Of a DNA stretch of 64,000 nucleotides, positions 26,628 through 35,929 are shown piece by piece. Made by a program: the position numbers and the translations under genes. The stretch spans positions 39,297 to 103,296 of the forward strand of contig DVID01000047.1 in assembly GCA_018711625.1 (NCBI GenBank), read 5' to 3'. The notes under the pieces were generated by a model. The model was not told the origin of the DNA and did no database searches. It was given only the letters and a program-made list of their open reading frames with translations. Positions within the stretch are counted from its first letter, which is position 1. Each line of letters starts with the position of its first letter. The stretch is from Candidatus Limicola stercorigallinarum (GTDB lineage Bacteria > Actinomycetota > Coriobacteriia > Coriobacteriales > Coriobacteriaceae).

Positions 26628-28856
26628 CTACATGATGTGCGTGGACTCGAGTGCATGCTCCAGGCGCTCGTTGGCGCGGATGACGGGGCGGCGCAGCACG
26701 AGTCCCAGCAGCAGCGCTGGTACGAGATAGGCGGAAAGCAAGCCGAGCTCGATCCAGAAATCGTTGCCATATAGTCCGAACATCGCGGCGCGCAGGGCGC
26801 CTTCCGCGTGCACGAAGGGAAGCCACGGGTAGATGGCCTGAAAGACCGGTGGCAGCATCTGCTGGGGAAACGTTCCGCCGGCGCCCGCCACCTGCAGGAC
26901 CATGAGCACCACGGCGACGGCCTTACCGACGTCGCCAAACGACGCGGTCAGCGCGAAGATGATGTTCACGAACACGAAGGATGCGGCGAGCCCTGCGAGC
27001 AGGAACAGGGCGGGATGCGCGCATTGAACTCCCAGGTAGCAAAGGTCGCCGCCACAGATCAGGAGCGTCTGGGTCGCTCCGAGCGCCGCGAAGAGCGCCA
27101 GCCGGCCTGCGTAGGCCTGCGTCTGCGAGCATCCCGTCTGGGCGAGCGCGGCCGCGCTCGGCGTCGCCTTGATAAGCGCTGCGATCACCACGCCTCCGAT
27201 CCAGATGGCGAGCACCGTGTAAAACGGCGTCATGGCCGACCCGTTGTTCTCGACGGGGAAGACGGCGTGGCGGTCCATCGTGATGGGCGCGGCGATAAAC
27301 GATGCTAGGTCGACGGGGCTTGTCGTGAGGATCGCGCGCACGCTGTCAAGGTCGTTGTCGGCGAGCGCGGCGTGGATGCGACCCTGCAGGTCGCGCAGGT
27401 CATTTGCGGTGCCGTCAAGCGTCTGAGCCGTGTCGCCAAGCGAGGAGCGGGCGTTTCCGAGGCCGTCTGCCGCCGCCGCGGCGCTGTTCGAGATGGATGC
27501 CGTGATGCCCGAGAGCCCCTGCAGTGTGCCGTTCACGCCGGCAACCGCCTCGTCGATGCAGTCGGCGAGCTCGCCAAGCGTTCCCTTGAGTGTCGAGTCG
27601 TACGTCGATCGGGCACCCTCGAGGCTCGATGCCGCGTTCGCCACCATGCCGTGCAGCTCGCCGCGCGCGGCGTCGGCGTCCGTTGCCGCCTGAGCGATAT
27701 CATCGGCGGTCTTGCCGATGCCCTTCGAGAGGTCCTCGAGTTCCGCGATCGCCTGCTGGACGCGGTCGTTGATGCCCTCGATGGTGAGGCTCGCCTCGTG
27801 GATGCGGGTAACCTGGAGCGACCCCAGCTCGTAGTGGTTTTCAAGGCTCTTCACGAGCGTGTCGCTGCCGGCAAGGTCATCGGAGAGCTGCCGCAGCAGT
27901 TCCAGCTGGCGGTCGACGGTACCCTGCACCTCGGCAAGGGCGCCGGATAGCTTGTCCGTCTGGCCATTCGCGGTGTCGAAGGCCTGGTCGATGGCGGTGT
28001 CGATTCCGCTCAAGCCGGCCGCTCCCTGCTCGAGCGCGTCACCCGCGGATTCAGCCGCGCTGTCGATGGTATCGCCCAGACCACGCAGGCCATCGGCGCT
28101 CCGGGTCAGCGCCTCGGTGATGTCTTGCGTCGGTGCCGTGGCGTTGGCAAGCGAGCTGGAGCTCGACGAGATGAGCGCCTGCGAGGAGCCGAGCAGGTCT
28201 GCAAACGAACGCGCCGTCTGCGCGGTGGTGCCGAGCGTGTCGGCTGCGGTCGAGAGCGCATCGTCGAGATGCGCAGCGAGCGGGGCGAGCTCCTTGTCAT
28301 CCAGCAGGTTTCCCAGCTCGTCGAGGGCGCCGGCACCCACGTCGGTCACGGCGCGCGCGAAGCCCTCGTCGATCTCGCGCTGGATGGCGGCGGACGCCTT
28401 GTCGGTCACGATCTCGGCGATGGCGTTGGCCTTCTGGTTCTGGTAGAAGGCGACCTCCGCCTGCCGGGGGTTGTCGGAAAAGCCGCTCATCAGACAGGCT
28501 GAGAAATCCTCGGGAATCACGACGGCGGCGTAATAGGCGCCCGACTTGACGCCCTCGAGCGCCTCATCGCGGGTGGTGGCGGTATAGCCGATGGTGGTCG
28601 ATGTGAGTAGGTTTTCCACGACGCGGTCGCCGAGGTTGAGTTCGATGGGAACGAGCTCGCTCGAGTAGCCTGCATCGTCGTTGGCGATGGCCACGTTCAG
28701 ATTCCTCGTGTTGCCGTAGGGGTCCCAGCTGCCGGCGATGTTGAACCATGCGTAGAACGACGGAACCGCAACGATGCCCACGATGACGACGATGCTGACG
28801 GCGTTGGCGAAGGCATGCCGCGCGTCGCGGCGGATATATGACCAGATGGCGTGCAT
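26628..28856 (-). CDS. YhgE/Pip family membrane protein (second of pair)
   Basis: Protein of 742 residues with the YhgE/Pip architecture: an N-terminal membrane helix (VVIVGIVAVPSFYAWFNI) followed by the domain with NDDAGY, a long extracellular helical region with Ala/Asp/Leu-rich coiled coils (about 150-500), and five or six C-terminal membrane helices related to ABC-2 permeases. The family includes the phage-infection protein Pip of Lactococcus and YueB of the Bacillus type VII secretion locus. No ATPase gene is adjacent. It starts four bases after the previous gene's stop, so the two are co-translated. Substrate unknown. Confidence 0.85.
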   Translation of the reverse strand: MHAIWSYIRRDARHAFANAVSIVVIVGIVAVPSFYAWFNIAGSWDPYGNTRNLNVAIANDDAGYSSELVPIELNLGDRVVENLLTSTTIGYTATTRDEALEGVKSGAYYAAVVIPEDFSACLMSGFSDNPRQAEVAFYQNQKANAIAEIVTDKASAAIQREIDEGFARAVTDVGAGALDELGNLLDDKELAPLAAHLDDALSTAADTLGTTAQTARSFADLLGSSQALISSSSSSLANATAPTQDITEALTRSADGLRGLGDTIDSAAESAGDALEQGAAGLSGIDTAIDQAFDTANGQTDKLSGALAEVQGTVDRQLELLRQLSDDLAGSDTLVKSLENHYELGSLQVTRIHEASLTIEGINDRVQQAIAELEDLSKGIGKTADDIAQAATDADAARGELHGMVANAASSLEGARSTYDSTLKGTLGELADCIDEAVAGVNGTLQGLSGITASISNSAAAAADGLGNARSSLGDTAQTLDGTANDLRDLQGRIHAALADNDLDSVRAILTTSPVDLASFIAAPITMDRHAVFPVENNGSAMTPFYTVLAIWIGGVVIAALIKATPSAAALAQTGCSQTQAYAGRLALFAALGATQTLLICGGDLCYLGVQCAHPALFLLAGLAASFVFVNIIFALTASFGDVGKAVAVVLMVLQVAGAGGTFPQQMLPPVFQAIYPWLPFVHAEGALRAAMFGLYGNDFWIELGLLSAYLVPALLLGLVLRRPVIRANERLEHALESTHIM

Positions 28857-28860
28857 GATG

Positions 28861-31434
28861 CTACGACCTTTCTGCAGGGAAGCTGGACAGGTGGCGAGGG
28901 CGGCTGGCGCGTTGCGGCGCGGCTCCGGCGATCACGCCGAGCGCGCGGCTGTGCAGGTATTCCACGACGATCAGGTACGCGCAGGTGCCGGCGAGGGAGG
29001 CGATCCAGCAGATGAGCAGGGCGAACTTTGCGGGCAGGACGAACAGTGCGAGCAGCAGGGCGGCGGGCACCGCGGCGAGCGCGAAGAGTCCGCGCCGAAC
29101 CAGCACGGGATAGTGCCGCTCGAATCGCTGGGCGCGCCCAGGGCTTGAAACCCAGATTCCGGCGCTCGCGAAGCGCTCCGATCCGGCGGCAAGGGAATCT
29201 TCCGCGCCCGTGTGCTCGGCGATCATGAGGTCGGTCTCGGCGAGGCGGCGATCGAAGAGCGTGTTGATGCCCACGAGATGCCGCCGCGCGCCGACACCGA
29301 TGATGAGCGCCGGTACGGCGAACAGCAGCAGGGTCGCCAGGCAGCGCAGGTAGGTATCGCCGTAGAATCCGGCAACCGCCTCGCGCATGGCGTCGATGCC
29401 GTAGGTGAAGGGCAGCCAGGGGTGCAGTGCCTGGAAGAAGCCGGGCATCATCTCGATGGGATAGGTGCCCGAGGTGCCGGGAATCTGAAGCACGACGAGC
29501 AGGACTCCGAGGGCCTTGCCGATGTGCTTGAAGGCGACGGCGAGCGCATAGACGAACAGCACGTACACGAGCGATTCGACCATGCCTGCGAAGATGTACG
29601 CCACAGGCGATACGCACTGGACGCCGAGCACGATATCGCCCGTGCAGCAGACGATGGCCTGCACCTGTCCCAACAGCGCGAGCAGAAGCCATCTGCCGAA
29701 GAAGCCCTGCCAGGGCCGGATGGTGCCGATGCCCTCGGTGTCGACCTCCAGCTTGTAGATGGCTACGAGCACGAATCCTCCGACCCAGAGCGCCAGGTTG
29801 GTGTAGAAGGGCGCCACGCCTGAACCGTAGGTGCTCACGGGGAAGACCGCATGGGTGTTGAGTGCCACGGGCGCGCCCATGAACGAGCCGACCTCGGTGG
29901 GGTCGAGGGCGATGAGATCCGACAGACCGCGGAAGGTCTGCGCACTCTCGAGGGCATCGAGGTCGCTCGCGAGGTCGCCGATGCCGTCTGCCGCCTCGCG
30001 CAGCGAAGCGGCGGTCTGGTCGATGGTGCCCGCACCCTGCTGCAGCAGGGTGTCGAGCTGGTCGAGCGTCGAGTTCGCCTGCGACGTGAGGGGGCCGATC
30101 GAGTTCAGCGTGCCTTCGAGGTAGCCGCCTGCATCGGCAAACGTATCGAGTGCCGACGAAACGCCCGGCCCGATTACGGTGGCGAGCTGCGTCTGCAGGC
30201 CGCTCAGGGCCTGGTTTCCCTGCTGTATGGCATCGTTGACCACACCCGACAGGTTGCGCACGTCGTCGGCGGAGGCCTTGATGTCATCGGAAAGCGCCTG
30301 CAGGCGGTCGAGCTGGGCCAGCTGCTCGTCGGAGAGGCTGATCAGCGCCTGAATCTCCTTGTCGAGCTGCTTTACCACCTGCGTCTGGATAGCGGATTGC
30401 CCATCTTGGCCCTCGGTTTGCTCGAGACCGACGATGGTGGTGCGGGTGAGCTCAAGGGAGGTCTTCAGGTTCTGAACCGTGCCGTTGAGGGAACGGATCT
30501 GCGTGATGGCGGCATCGACCTTCCCCTGCGCCCAGCCGATATCGCCGGCGATCTCGCCGATATCGTAGGCGGCGGTCGAGGAGATGCCCGCGATTGCTCC
30601 CGCTCCTGCCCCCAGGTCGCCCGCGAGATCGGTCGCAAGCGCCTGCGTGCCTGCCCGTGCGTCGCCGAGCACGCCCATCGCGTGGTCAAGGGAGTCGGCA
30701 AGCGTGTCTGCCGACGACGAGATCTGGTCCAAGGAGGCACGTGCGCCATCGATGGCCTTGCGCGATGAGGCGATAAGCCGCTGCGCGTCGCCGAGGCTGT
30801 CTGTCTGTGCGGTAAGCCCGTCGGCGGCGCTGTGCAGCTTTCCCGCCGTGCTTTGCACCGCCTGGTCCGCATCGTTGGCCATGGAGGCGGCGGAGCCCTT
30901 GAGCTTTTCGGCAACCGTATCGCCCACGACGTGCAGAAACTCGCTTTCGATCTGCGTTTCGAGCGTGGTCGCTCCCGTATCGGTCACCTTGGGCGCGATA
31001 GCGTTTGCCTTCTCGTTGACGTAGTAGGCGAGGTGCGCCGGTTCCGTTTTGCCATCGAGCACGCCGGCGAGCGTGGCGGAGAAGTCGCGCGGGATCACGA
31101 AGACCGCGTAGGCGTGGCCTGCCTCGACCTCGGAGATCGCTTCGTCTTCGGAGGCGGCGAACTCCCAGCCGAGTTGATGATTCTCTTCGAGCTTCTCGCG
31201 GATCATCGAACCTGCGTTCACGAATCCCATGTCGGGGATGGTTGTGCCCTCGTCTTCGATGACGACGGCGACGGGAACGGTTCCGGTGTTCTCGTACGGG
31301 TTCCAGTTGGCCAGGATGTTGATCCACGCGTAGAGCGACGGGATGATGCACACGCCGAGCGCGATGACGATAGCGGCGGGATTGCGCGCGATGCGCTTGA
31401 GGTCGCGGACGAAGATCCGCAGTATGGTGTTCAC
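28861..31434 (-). CDS. YhgE/Pip family membrane protein (first of pair)
   Basis: Protein of 857 residues, same layout as its neighbour: N-terminal helix with IIPSLYAWINILANW, an extracellular coiled-coil region (about 180-560) and a C-terminal set of about six membrane helices, ending in a short extra tail. I placed the start at GTG 31434, which follows AGAGGGG, giving MNTILRIFVRDLKR; an in-frame ATG at 31458 has no clear ribosome site. The two YhgE paralogues probably form a heteromer or sequential duplicates. A divergent TetR gene 156 bases away is the likely regulator. Confidence 0.85.
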   Translation of the reverse strand: MNTILRIFVRDLKRIARNPAAIVIALGVCIIPSLYAWINILANWNPYENTGTVPVAVVIEDEGTTIPDMGFVNAGSMIREKLEENHQLGWEFAASEDEAISEVEAGHAYAVFVIPRDFSATLAGVLDGKTEPAHLAYYVNEKANAIAPKVTDTGATTLETQIESEFLHVVGDTVAEKLKGSAASMANDADQAVQSTAGKLHSAADGLTAQTDSLGDAQRLIASSRKAIDGARASLDQISSSADTLADSLDHAMGVLGDARAGTQALATDLAGDLGAGAGAIAGISSTAAYDIGEIAGDIGWAQGKVDAAITQIRSLNGTVQNLKTSLELTRTTIVGLEQTEGQDGQSAIQTQVVKQLDKEIQALISLSDEQLAQLDRLQALSDDIKASADDVRNLSGVVNDAIQQGNQALSGLQTQLATVIGPGVSSALDTFADAGGYLEGTLNSIGPLTSQANSTLDQLDTLLQQGAGTIDQTAASLREAADGIGDLASDLDALESAQTFRGLSDLIALDPTEVGSFMGAPVALNTHAVFPVSTYGSGVAPFYTNLALWVGGFVLVAIYKLEVDTEGIGTIRPWQGFFGRWLLLALLGQVQAIVCCTGDIVLGVQCVSPVAYIFAGMVESLVYVLFVYALAVAFKHIGKALGVLLVVLQIPGTSGTYPIEMMPGFFQALHPWLPFTYGIDAMREAVAGFYGDTYLRCLATLLLFAVPALIIGVGARRHLVGINTLFDRRLAETDLMIAEHTGAEDSLAAGSERFASAGIWVSSPGRAQRFERHYPVLVRRGLFALAAVPAALLLALFVLPAKFALLICWIASLAGTCAYLIVVEYLHSRALGVIAGAAPQRASRPRHLSSFPAERS

Positions 31435-31510
31435 GGTGGTCCCCTCTGAAGCAAGCATGCAGGTGTTGAAGAACTGTATCCCCGGATTGACACCTTATGC
31501 ACCTCTATCA

Positions 31511-31539
31511 AAGATTTTTGAAAAAGATTCAAAAATCTT
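31511..31539. promoter_or_regulatory. Palindromic operator between yhgE genes and tetR
   Basis: Perfect 12-bp inverted repeat AAGATTTTTGAA (31511-31522) and TTCAAAAATCTT (31528-31539) with a 5-base centre. It is AT-rich in a GC-rich setting and lies in the shared divergent promoter region; a TACACT (-10-like) is at 31549-31554. Expected target of the adjacent TetR protein. Confidence 0.7.
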
Positions 31540-31590
31540 AAGCGATGGTACACTTTCTGAAGGCGGAATCTACGACGGGAGGTGGCAATC

Positions 31591-32238
31591 GTGGCAAAGC
31601 AGGCGGGTCAACCAGGGATGCATCCCGGCGCGAAGACATCCAAGAGCGCGGCGACGCGCGAGAGGATCATGGAAGCTGCGACCGACCTCATGATCGAGCG
31701 CGGGGGCACCGGCTTTCAGATCGGAGAGGTCTCGGAGCGCTGCGGCATGTCCAAGGGCGCGCTCTACTACTACTTTGCCGACAAGGGAGCGCTTGTCCAG
31801 GCGATCTTCGACCGATCGATGGAGGGGCTCGTTTCCGATGTCGAGGCGGTTGTCGCGCAGTCGCCGTCTGCCCGTGCGTCGATCTTGGGCCTCGTTGAGG
31901 CTGTCGCCCATGCCGTCCAGCCGGGCAGTGCGCTCACGTTGGCGCTCGCCCACGGTCTGTGGGATGTCGAGCACGAGGTGCTTCCGCATATCAAGGAGCA
32001 CATGGAGCGCATCATCGCGGTGCTCGAGGCGCAGCTTGAGCGCGCGAAGGTCGAGGGGCTCGTGCGCCCGGGCACCAACAGCCACTTGGTAGCGGTCGCC
32101 ATCATCGGTGCGTTCGCCATCACGGAGTACGCAGGCGAAGGGGTCGATACGGGTGACGATGCCGAGGCGTTCGTCCATGGCGTGCTCGACGTGGTGTTCC
32201 ACGGTATCGGTGTGCGTGCGGGGGAGCACGACGCATAG
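31591..32238 (+). CDS. TetR family transcriptional regulator
   Basis: Repressor of 215 residues. The N-terminal DNA-binding domain (about 15-62) has RERIMEAATDLM, a helix-turn-helix with CGMSKGALYYYFADKGALV, the typical TetR recognition helix. The ligand-binding C-terminal part gives no family hint. GTG 31591 lies eight bases after GGGAGG; GTG 31582 is too close. The gene is divergent from two YhgE genes and has a perfect palindrome upstream, so local autoregulation and control of the exporter pair are inferred. Confidence 0.9.
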   Translation: MAKQAGQPGMHPGAKTSKSAATRERIMEAATDLMIERGGTGFQIGEVSERCGMSKGALYYYFADKGALVQAIFDRSMEGLVSDVEAVVAQSPSARASILGLVEAVAHAVQPGSALTLALAHGLWDVEHEVLPHIKEHMERIIAVLEAQLERAKVEGLVRPGTNSHLVAVAIIGAFAITEYAGEGVDTGDDAEAFVHGVLDVVFHGIGVRAGEHDA

Positions 32239-32326
32239 GGGACGCCGTGTCATGCATCTTGCCCCCAGCAGGGCAGACTGGAGGCTCAGTGCCGTGAGAT
32301 TATGCACGTGATACCGCGCGTTAGCA

Positions 32327-32857
32327 GTGCAACTGTCAAAGTACACACTCGGCGACTTTTTTGACCACCGACGCGAAAAATTGTGGCGGCTACCGAGGGC
32401 CACGCTCGACGAGCTGCCCGTTGTTCCACGCGCGATTGCAAGAACGCGCCGGCGCAGCAATGCGCTGCTCTGGATTCTTGCCATTGTGGGCTCTCCGGTA
32501 TGGATTCCGCTGCTGCTTGCCTTCGTCGCTGTCGCCGCTGCGGTCTACATCTGCATCTGGGTTCTTGCGCTCTGCGTGTGGATTGTGGCTGTGGCTCTCG
32601 GCGGCATGGGTGTGGTGGAGCTCGTGTTTGCCGTGGGTGGTGTAGTCGTCGGGCATGTTCCCTATGTCTTCGCATCGGTCGGGGCGGGCCTTGCACTCCT
32701 CGGCTTGGCGCTTCTTGCAGGTGCTGGTGCCTGGGCGGCCTCGAAGCAGATTGCGCGCCTTTCGGCCCTCTGGGCGAAGAAAGTTGTCTCGCCCTTCTGG
32801 AAAGATCGAGGCAATAAGAGCAGCAGGAGTGCTGAAGCGGCGCCGCTCGCGGCATAG
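32327..32857 (+). CDS. Small membrane protein resembling the C-terminal part of DUF1700 proteins
   Basis: Protein of 176 residues with a basic N-terminal stretch and three or four helices made largely of Val, Ala, Leu and Gly (about 48-145), then a basic tail. The hydrophobic layout is like the C-terminal half of DUF1700 membrane proteins, but their N-terminal helical region is missing. The GTG start has a poor ribosome site and could be wrong. The following gene is in the expected relative position of a DUF4097-type partner. May be a degraded or reduced version of that two-gene system. Confidence 0.5.
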   Translation: MQLSKYTLGDFFDHRREKLWRLPRATLDELPVVPRAIARTRRRSNALLWILAIVGSPVWIPLLLAFVAVAAAVYICIWVLALCVWIVAVALGGMGVVELVFAVGGVVVGHVPYVFASVGAGLALLGLALLAGAGAWAASKQIARLSALWAKKVVSPFWKDRGNKSSRSAEAAPLAA

Positions 32858-32872
32858 GAGGGAGCACAAATC

Positions 32873-33136
32873 ATGTCCAGCGCAAAGAAGATTTACCTTG
32901 CCGTAGCGGGCGGCCTTGTGGCAGCAGGGCTTGTCTTGGCCGCTATTGGGTTCGTGGCCTCCGGCTTTGACCTCGCCGTGTTCAACACGCAGATCGATCT
33001 GCGCGATGACACCGTCATTCTGGGTGGTGTTGAGGTGGACGACCCGACGGGACTCCCGCTCATTGAACAGCTTGCCAAGGTGGGCGAGATTGATGTCTCT
33101 GCCCCCAAAGCTCCGGAGGCGCCCGCCGCACCATAA
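32873..33136 (+). CDS. Single-helix membrane protein, orphan N-terminus of DUF4097-type protein
   Basis: Protein of 87 residues with one N-terminal membrane helix (about 7-30, IYLAVAGGLVAAGLVLAAIGF), a short segment with RDDTVILGGVEVDD and a Pro/Ala-rich end. It looks like the beginning of DUF4097 adhesin-like proteins but lacks their beta-helix. AGGAGGGAG precedes the ATG. The 200 bases that follow hold nothing recognisable. No function can be assigned. Confidence 0.55.
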   Translation: MSSAKKIYLAVAGGLVAAGLVLAAIGFVASGFDLAVFNTQIDLRDDTVILGGVEVDDPTGLPLIEQLAKVGEIDVSAPKAPEAPAAP

Positions 33137-33335
33137 CTTCATGCCGTCGCCCGGCTCGGTCGCTGCCGGCTTGATTGGAGCATGCGCCTGCTTGATGGCG
33201 CTGCCGAAGAATAGTGGGCGCGGGCGGATGCGTGAGTCCCACCGCAACGCAAGCGCCTCGAACCCATAGCGCAAGCGACCCATCACGCATACAATGAAGG
33301 GGTTTCTGTATAACGTTTGTCCCAAGGAGCGCGCC

Positions 33336-34658
33336 GTGGCCACATCAACCGTCTTACTCACCGATACCGAACGCGACCAGCTGCTTTGCGACATCCTTAA
33401 TCGAGAGCTGGTGTGCGCGCTGGGCTGCACCGAGCCCATTGCCGTGGCGTATGCGGCTGCCCTGGCTCGCGAGACGCTGGGTGTTGAGCCGGAGCGGCTG
33501 CGCGTGGCGTGCTCGGGCAACATCATCAAAAACGTTAAGAGTGTGGCGGTGCCTAACTCGGGCGGTATGCATGGCATTGAGGCGGCGGCGCTGCTCGGCG
33601 CCATTGGTGGCGACGCGTCGAGCGCGCTTGAGGTGCTCGAATCGGTGGGGGAGGGCGACCTTGCGCGCACCCGTGAGTTGCTTGCTACGCCGGGCGTCTG
33701 CGAGGTTTCGCTGGCAGAACATGTGCCCAACCTATATATCCAGGTGGTTGCGCAGGCAGACGAGCACACTGCTGAGGTGGTTATTGCCGAGCACCACACG
33801 AACATCGTGGTGCGTGCGCTCGACGGTGTGGCACAGGAGGGCTCGCTTGAGGCAGCGCAGCGCTGCATTGATGTGGCGGACACCGTTCACGAACAGGATT
33901 CGCAGCTCTCCCTCGATCTCATCATGGATTTTGCTCGCTATGGCGACATTTCGGCTGCCCGCGAAGCGCTCGAGCGCCAGATTCGTCTCAATACGGCTAT
34001 TTCGGACGAGGGCCTTACCAACCCCTGGGGAGCTCAGGTGGGCAAGACCCTGCTTGCAAGCCGCAGCGAGGATGCTTCATGCCGGGCGAGGGCACGTGCG
34101 GCGGCGGGTTCCGACGCCCGTATGAACGGCTGTTCCATGCCGGTGGTGATTGTGTGCGGATCGGGCAACCAGGGTATCACGGCGTGCATGCCGGTGGTGG
34201 AATACGCGCGTAAGCTGGGCGTTTCTCATGATGGTCTGCTGCGCGCCTTGGCACTTTCCGACTTGGTGGCAGTGCACGTTAAGAGCTACATTGGTGCGCT
34301 TTCCGCGTTCTGTGGTGTGGTTACGGCGGCATGCGGAGCTGGCGCGGCCATTACCTGGATGGCGGGCGGCACGCGCGAGCAGGTGGGCGCCACCGTGGTG
34401 AACACGCTGGGTAACGTGGGCGGCATTGTGTGCGATGGCGCTAAGTCGAGCTGCGCTGCCAAGATTTCCGCTGCGGTGGACGCGGCCATTCTGGGCCACG
34501 ACATGGCCATGGTGGGCCGGAGCTTCCATGCAGGCGAGGGTTTGGTGCAAGAAACCGTGGAAGAGACCATCGCAAGCATGGGTTATGTGGGCCGTGTTGG
34601 TATGCAGCCCACCGACGTCGAGATTCTGAACTTGATGATCGGCAAGACACGGGTATAG
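33336..34658 (+). CDS. cyuA: L-cysteine desulfidase family protein (UPF0597, YhaM/CyuA-like)
   Basis: Cytoplasmic protein of 440 residues related to serine dehydratase alpha chains. The N-terminal LGCTEPIAVA motif near residue 30, further conserved cysteines in the middle and C-terminal part (including VCDGAKSSCAAK), and GSGNQGI are all features of the family, in which an iron-sulfur cluster splits L-cysteine into sulfide, ammonia and pyruvate. E. coli CyuA is 436 residues. GTG 33336 follows AAGGAG by six bases and is preferred to an upstream ATG at 33294. A large hairpin follows. Confidence 0.82.
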   Translation: MATSTVLLTDTERDQLLCDILNRELVCALGCTEPIAVAYAAALARETLGVEPERLRVACSGNIIKNVKSVAVPNSGGMHGIEAAALLGAIGGDASSALEVLESVGEGDLARTRELLATPGVCEVSLAEHVPNLYIQVVAQADEHTAEVVIAEHHTNIVVRALDGVAQEGSLEAAQRCIDVADTVHEQDSQLSLDLIMDFARYGDISAAREALERQIRLNTAISDEGLTNPWGAQVGKTLLASRSEDASCRARARAAAGSDARMNGCSMPVVIVCGSGNQGITACMPVVEYARKLGVSHDGLLRALALSDLVAVHVKSYIGALSAFCGVVTAACGAGAAITWMAGGTREQVGATVVNTLGNVGGIVCDGAKSSCAAKISAAVDAAILGHDMAMVGRSFHAGEGLVQETVEETIASMGYVGRVGMQPTDVEILNLMIGKTRV

Positions 34659-34667
34659 CTCCCTGAT

Positions 34668-34750
34668 CGGCCGGCGCGTGCGGTTCACGCTCGCGGTCCT
34701 CGGCGCTTCGCGCCTGCGGAGTGCTCGCTTAGAACCACACGCGCCGGCCG
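34668..34750. repeat. Long GC-rich hairpin between convergent genes
   Basis: Arms 34668-34686 and 34732-34750 form a 19-bp stem with one mismatch, around a 45-base loop containing a smaller GCGC/GCGC hairpin. No T run; may act as an RNA-end structure or be a repeat. Located between the cysteine desulfidase and HAD genes. Confidence 0.6.
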
Positions 34751-34789
34751 GCGCTTATCCGTGCAGGCTTGACGACTGAGGTGCGGGAG

Positions 34790-35572
34790 CTATGCGTGCT
34801 CGACATCTTGGACAATGTCGAGCAGTTCACGTTCCTGACGTTCGTAGAAGCGTTCCTCTATCTGGTTGAATGAGGCGGCAAAGTCTTTCATCGAGCCGCA
34901 CCAGGTGGCACGCACCGGCCGGCCGTTGCCCACAAACACAGTTTGGATGCCGCAGTCTGGAGTGGGGAAATCGCGCTTGGCGTCGTTGCCCACCATAAGC
35001 ACCTCGTGTGGCTGCAGCCCCATCCGTTCAATGCTGGAGAGATAGTAGGTGGGGCTTGGCTTGCAGCGCGTGCTGTTGTCCATATGCGTGACCAGCTCAA
35101 ACGGAATGTCGAGCAGGTTTCCCCAGCTCATACGGCATGCAATGCAATCGGGGCTAAAGCTTGGGTTGGTGAGGAGCGCCACCTTGAGCCCGCGGTCTTG
35201 GAGCATCGCGGTGGTTTCGAGTGCGCCGGCACGGGGGCGTGCGGCGATGATGCCATCGTTGCGGCGGGGGAGTATCTCGCGCTCGTAGAACGTGAAGGCA
35301 TCTGCAACTATGGGGTCTGCAAGCTCCACGCCGGTGCGCTTGCGCACGGCATCTTCAAAGAAGACGCGGTTGGTGCGATGGTCATCGTCGGGGCGTGCGT
35401 TGTTGTTGAGGTCGAGCATGATGCCCGTGAGTGCGGCGAAGGCGGCAAGGTGGTTCTTGCGACCCACGTCGCCCAGAAGCTGCGCCATGTCACGCAGGTA
35501 CACCGCAATAAACGCACTCAGGTTGATATCGAGGAGCGTGTCGTCCATATCAAACAGCACAGCTTTGAGCAT
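34790..35572 (-). CDS. HAD superfamily hydrolase
   Basis: Phosphatase-like protein of 260 residues. Motif I is FDMDDTLLD near residue 8, motif II is a threonine/asparagine step in ALLTNP, motif III a lysine in CKPSPTYY, and motif IV GNDAKRDFPTPDCG. The cap between residues 20 and 110 is helical. ATG 35572 follows AAAGGAGG, and an in-frame ATG at 35608 would add an unrelated extension. Substrate unknown. Confidence 0.85.
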   Translation of the reverse strand: MLKAVLFDMDDTLLDINLSAFIAVYLRDMAQLLGDVGRKNHLAAFAALTGIMLDLNNNARPDDDHRTNRVFFEDAVRKRTGVELADPIVADAFTFYEREILPRRNDGIIAARPRAGALETTAMLQDRGLKVALLTNPSFSPDCIACRMSWGNLLDIPFELVTHMDNSTRCKPSPTYYLSSIERMGLQPHEVLMVGNDAKRDFPTPDCGIQTVFVGNGRPVRATWCGSMKDFAASFNQIEERFYERQERELLDIVQDVEHA

Positions 35573-35762
35573 GGCAGCCTCCTTTCGCATGCAAGGCAAG
35601 GGATTCATGTCGCGCGGTGTCCGTTCAAGGGATCCTGCGCGAAACTACTTGACTGGTCATTCATACCCACATTGGCGCCATCAATAACGTTTCGACAGGT
35701 TCTTCGCAGCTCCCACCTGTGGTTAAATTCCGTTCTCTGCAGTAAAAAATCGCTCGTTAACC

Positions 35763-35791
35763 TTGAAACCCGGCTCAAATCCTCGTACTCT
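35763..35791 (+). promoter_or_regulatory. Candidate promoter of rpsA
   Basis: -35 TTGAAA (35763-35768), 17-base spacer, -10-like TACTCT (35786-35791), leaving a leader of about 130 bases before the TTG start. The leader may serve S1 autoregulation (known for E. coli S1; not shown here). Confidence 0.4.
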
Positions 35792-35929
35792 ATAACAACG
35801 TGAATGCGCAGGCATCACATACGTATCTGTCGGCCCCCGAGTTGTTTCAGGCGGTACCGCGGAGGCTTAGGCGTCCAGGCACCGCAGGTCCTTGCAATCG
35901 GGGCCCCGTAGTTCGAAAGGGGTCCACCT

